Assembly: GCA_003552785.1 (NCBI GenBank)
Contig: PUOQ01000005.1
Location: forward strand, 1-13,967
Origin: Dehalococcoidia bacterium
GTDB lineage: Bacteria > Chloroflexota > Dehalococcoidia > Dehalococcoidales > CSSed11-197
DNA length: 13,967 nt
Reading direction: 5' to 3'
Part shown: positions 12,563-13,967 of the stretch, one piece after another
Numbering within the stretch: position 1 is the first letter of the stretch
How the letters are laid out: each line of letters opens with the position of its first letter
Made by a program: the position numbers and the translations under genes
The notes under the pieces: model-generated
The model's database searches: none
Told to the model about the DNA's origin: nothing
The model's input: the letters and a program-made list of their open reading frames with translations, nothing else

Positions 12563-13524
12563 TGCACACTCAACTTTGCGATTTGCTTGACATTGAATAC
12601 CCGATAATCCAGGGCGGGATGGCCTGGCTGGCAACAGCTGAACTGGCTTCTGCAGTTTCTGAAGCAGGTGGACTGGGTATTATAGGTGCCGGCAACGCGC
12701 CCCCCGAATGGCTAAAGGAGCAAATTGATAAAACACGCCTTATGACCCAAAAACCATTCGGTGTTAATATCATGCTAATGTCCCCTTTTGCCGGTGATAA
12801 TTTAAAGCTGGTAATAGAAGAAAACATTAAAATATTAACCTTTGGTGGAGGCAACCCGGGTACCCACATCGCAGGCCTGAAAAAAGACGGTATCACCGTT
12901 ATTCCAGTTGTATCAAGCGTAGCCCTTGCCCGACGGCTTGAAAGAGCAGGTGCAGATGCCATCATTGCTGAAGGAACGGAATCCGGTGGCCATGTTGGAG
13001 AAACCTGCACCATGGCGCTTGTTCCTCAGGTAGCCGATGCTGTGAAAATACCCGTAATCGCCGCTGGTGGCATAGCTGATGGACGGGGACTGGTAGCCTC
13101 TTTTGCACTGGGTGCACTGGGGGTGCAGATGGGCACCCGTTTTATATGTTCTGAAGAATGCATAGCTCATCCCGATTTTAAAAGCCATATAATCCAGGCT
13201 CACGACCGGGCTACCACTGTCACAGGTAAGGCCATAGGCCACCCTGCAAGATGCCTTGAAAATAAGTTTACTCGAGAGTTTTCCAAACTGGAACAATCCG
13301 AATGCACCGTTGAAGAGCTGGATGAACTTGGCCGTGGCAAGCTTCGAGAAGGGGTTCTTCTGGGAAATATAAATGGCGGTTCTTTAATGGCCGGGCAAAT
13401 CTCCGGTCTTATTAAAGACATAAAGCCGGTGCACCAGATAATCAGAGACACTGTTGACCAGGCTGAGATGATAATCATAAATATTTCTAACTTATTAAAG
13501 GTTGAAGCGAAAACAGATGAATAA
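12562..13524 (+). CDS. fabK: Enoyl-[ACP] reductase II, FMN-dependent
   Basis: FabK reduces the enoyl-ACP double bond, the last step of each elongation cycle. It is a TIM-barrel flavoprotein unrelated to FabI and insensitive to triclosan. The 320-residue protein opens with the family's EYPIIQGGMAWLA (residues 12-24). ESGGHVGE includes His144, matching the active-site His144 I recall for the Streptococcus pneumoniae enzyme. IPVIAAGGIADGRG and LGVQMGTRF form the FMN phosphate site. The start at 12562 is chosen because AGGA (12550-12553) lies 8 bases upstream. An in-frame ATG at 12556 is too close to that site, and a TTG at 12520 would add unrelated residues inside acpS. The end overlaps fabD by eight bases. 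The nitronate monooxygenase family is the main alternative, but the context decides for FabK. Confidence 0.94.
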   Translation: MHTQLCDLLDIEYPIIQGGMAWLATAELASAVSEAGGLGIIGAGNAPPEWLKEQIDKTRLMTQKPFGVNIMLMSPFAGDNLKLVIEENIKILTFGGGNPGTHIAGLKKDGITVIPVVSSVALARRLERAGADAIIAEGTESGGHVGETCTMALVPQVADAVKIPVIAAGGIADGRGLVASFALGALGVQMGTRFICSEECIAHPDFKSHIIQAHDRATTVTGKAIGHPARCLENKFTREFSKLEQSECTVEELDELGRGKLREGVLLGNINGGSLMAGQISGLIKDIKPVHQIIRDTVDQAEMIIINISNLLKVEAKTDE

Positions 13525-13967
13525 GGTTGCCTATATATTTCCAGGTCAGGGAGCACAAAAAATCGGCATGGGGCTTGATCTATACCAGCAATATGATGCC
13601 GCACGCCGTATATTCAATGAAGCCGACGATATAATGGGCTTTAAGCTGTCCAGGCTATGCTTCGAAGGGCCTGAAGAGGAACTCTTGCTTACCAGAAACG
13701 TTCAGCCTGCCATGCTTACAACGAGTTTCGCCTGTTTGCAGGTAGCGCGTGAGCAGACAAATCTACCTGCAGCCTCTTTCACGGCCGGTCATAGCCTTGG
13801 TGAATATACTGCTGTGGCTGCATCCGGCGTTTTGAGCTTTTCCCAAACCCTTAAGCTGGTTGAGTTGAGAAGTAAATTTATGGAGTCGGCCGCCCAAAAA
13901 AAACCTGGCGGAATGATGGCTCTAATCGGAGCCGACGAATCAATAGCAACCGAAATCTGCCTTTCAA
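13517..13967 (+). CDS. fabD: Malonyl-CoA:ACP transacylase, N-terminal part
   Basis: FabD moves malonyl groups from malonyl-CoA to ACP, feeding FabF. The first 150 codons are visible before the window ends. The protein starts with the family's YIFPGQGAQ (residues 6-14). Then come RNVQPAMLTTSFA and the nucleophile motif GHSLGEYTAV with Ser93. Arg118 in LVELRSKFM is the conserved carboxylate-binding arginine. The ATG at 13517 lies eight bases inside the end of fabK without a clear ribosome-binding site, as expected for coupled genes. The catalytic histidine would lie beyond the edge. fabG and fabZ-type genes, needed to complete the cycle, are not in the window and may follow. Confidence 0.96.
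   Translation, partial: MNKVAYIFPGQGAQKIGMGLDLYQQYDAARRIFNEADDIMGFKLSRLCFEGPEEELLLTRNVQPAMLTTSFACLQVAREQTNLPAASFTAGHSLGEYTAVAASGVLSFSQTLKLVELRSKFMESAAQKKPGGMMALIGADESIATEICLS

Overview
The window is a gene-dense, moderate-GC stretch of bacterial chromosome holding biosynthetic and housekeeping genes. Nothing in it looks like phage, transposon, CRISPR or plasmid DNA. Protein resemblance recalled from memory (SurE, the DUF2520-panD-panB-panC order, an ERCC4-type nuclease, a DUF4870 protein, FabK as enoyl reductase) and the candidate pan leader RNA suggest an anaerobic Chloroflexota, perhaps class Dehalococcoidia. No search was run, so this is an inference.

Layout. (1) 1-1098: the start of a methylenetetrahydrofolate-reductase-like gene on the minus strand, divergent from surE. 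(2) 1099-4261: a pantothenate operon. A good promoter and a structured leader lead into a DUF2520 Rossmann protein (candidate ketopantoate reductase), panD, panB and panC, all overlapping. The leader has two similar hairpins that look like a tandem pan RNA, followed by an intrinsic terminator whose 3' arm is the ribosome-binding site of the first gene. (3) 4262-5401: tRNA-Phe, tRNA-Leu and tRNA-Gln, then trmO (a tRNA-modifying enzyme), then tRNA-Asn behind its own promoter and a leader hairpin. (4) 5402-7868: dinB (DNA polymerase IV) on the minus strand, divergent from an ERCC4-fold nuclease gene that appears to be leaderless. A 16-bp palindrome lies between them. (5) 7869-9385: a small DUF4870 membrane protein on plus, a gene-free stretch of about 290 bases, then Smr-domain and FxsA genes on minus. 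(6) 9386-13967: plsX on minus, divergent from an acpP-fabF-acpS-fabK-fabD fatty-acid operon that runs off the window.

Regions 2 and 6 are linked biochemically. Pantothenate becomes CoA, whose phosphopantetheine arm AcpS attaches to AcpP. AcpP then carries acyl chains for FabD, FabF and FabK, and PlsX passes the product to phospholipid synthesis.

The strongest lead is the pantothenate leader: an apparent tandem pan RNA joined to a terminator that also contains the Shine-Dalgarno sequence, controlling an operon whose first gene may supply the otherwise missing ketopantoate reductase. I found no clearly new multi-gene system. The second most interesting place is the dinB/ERCC4 intergenic region with its palindrome and leaderless start.
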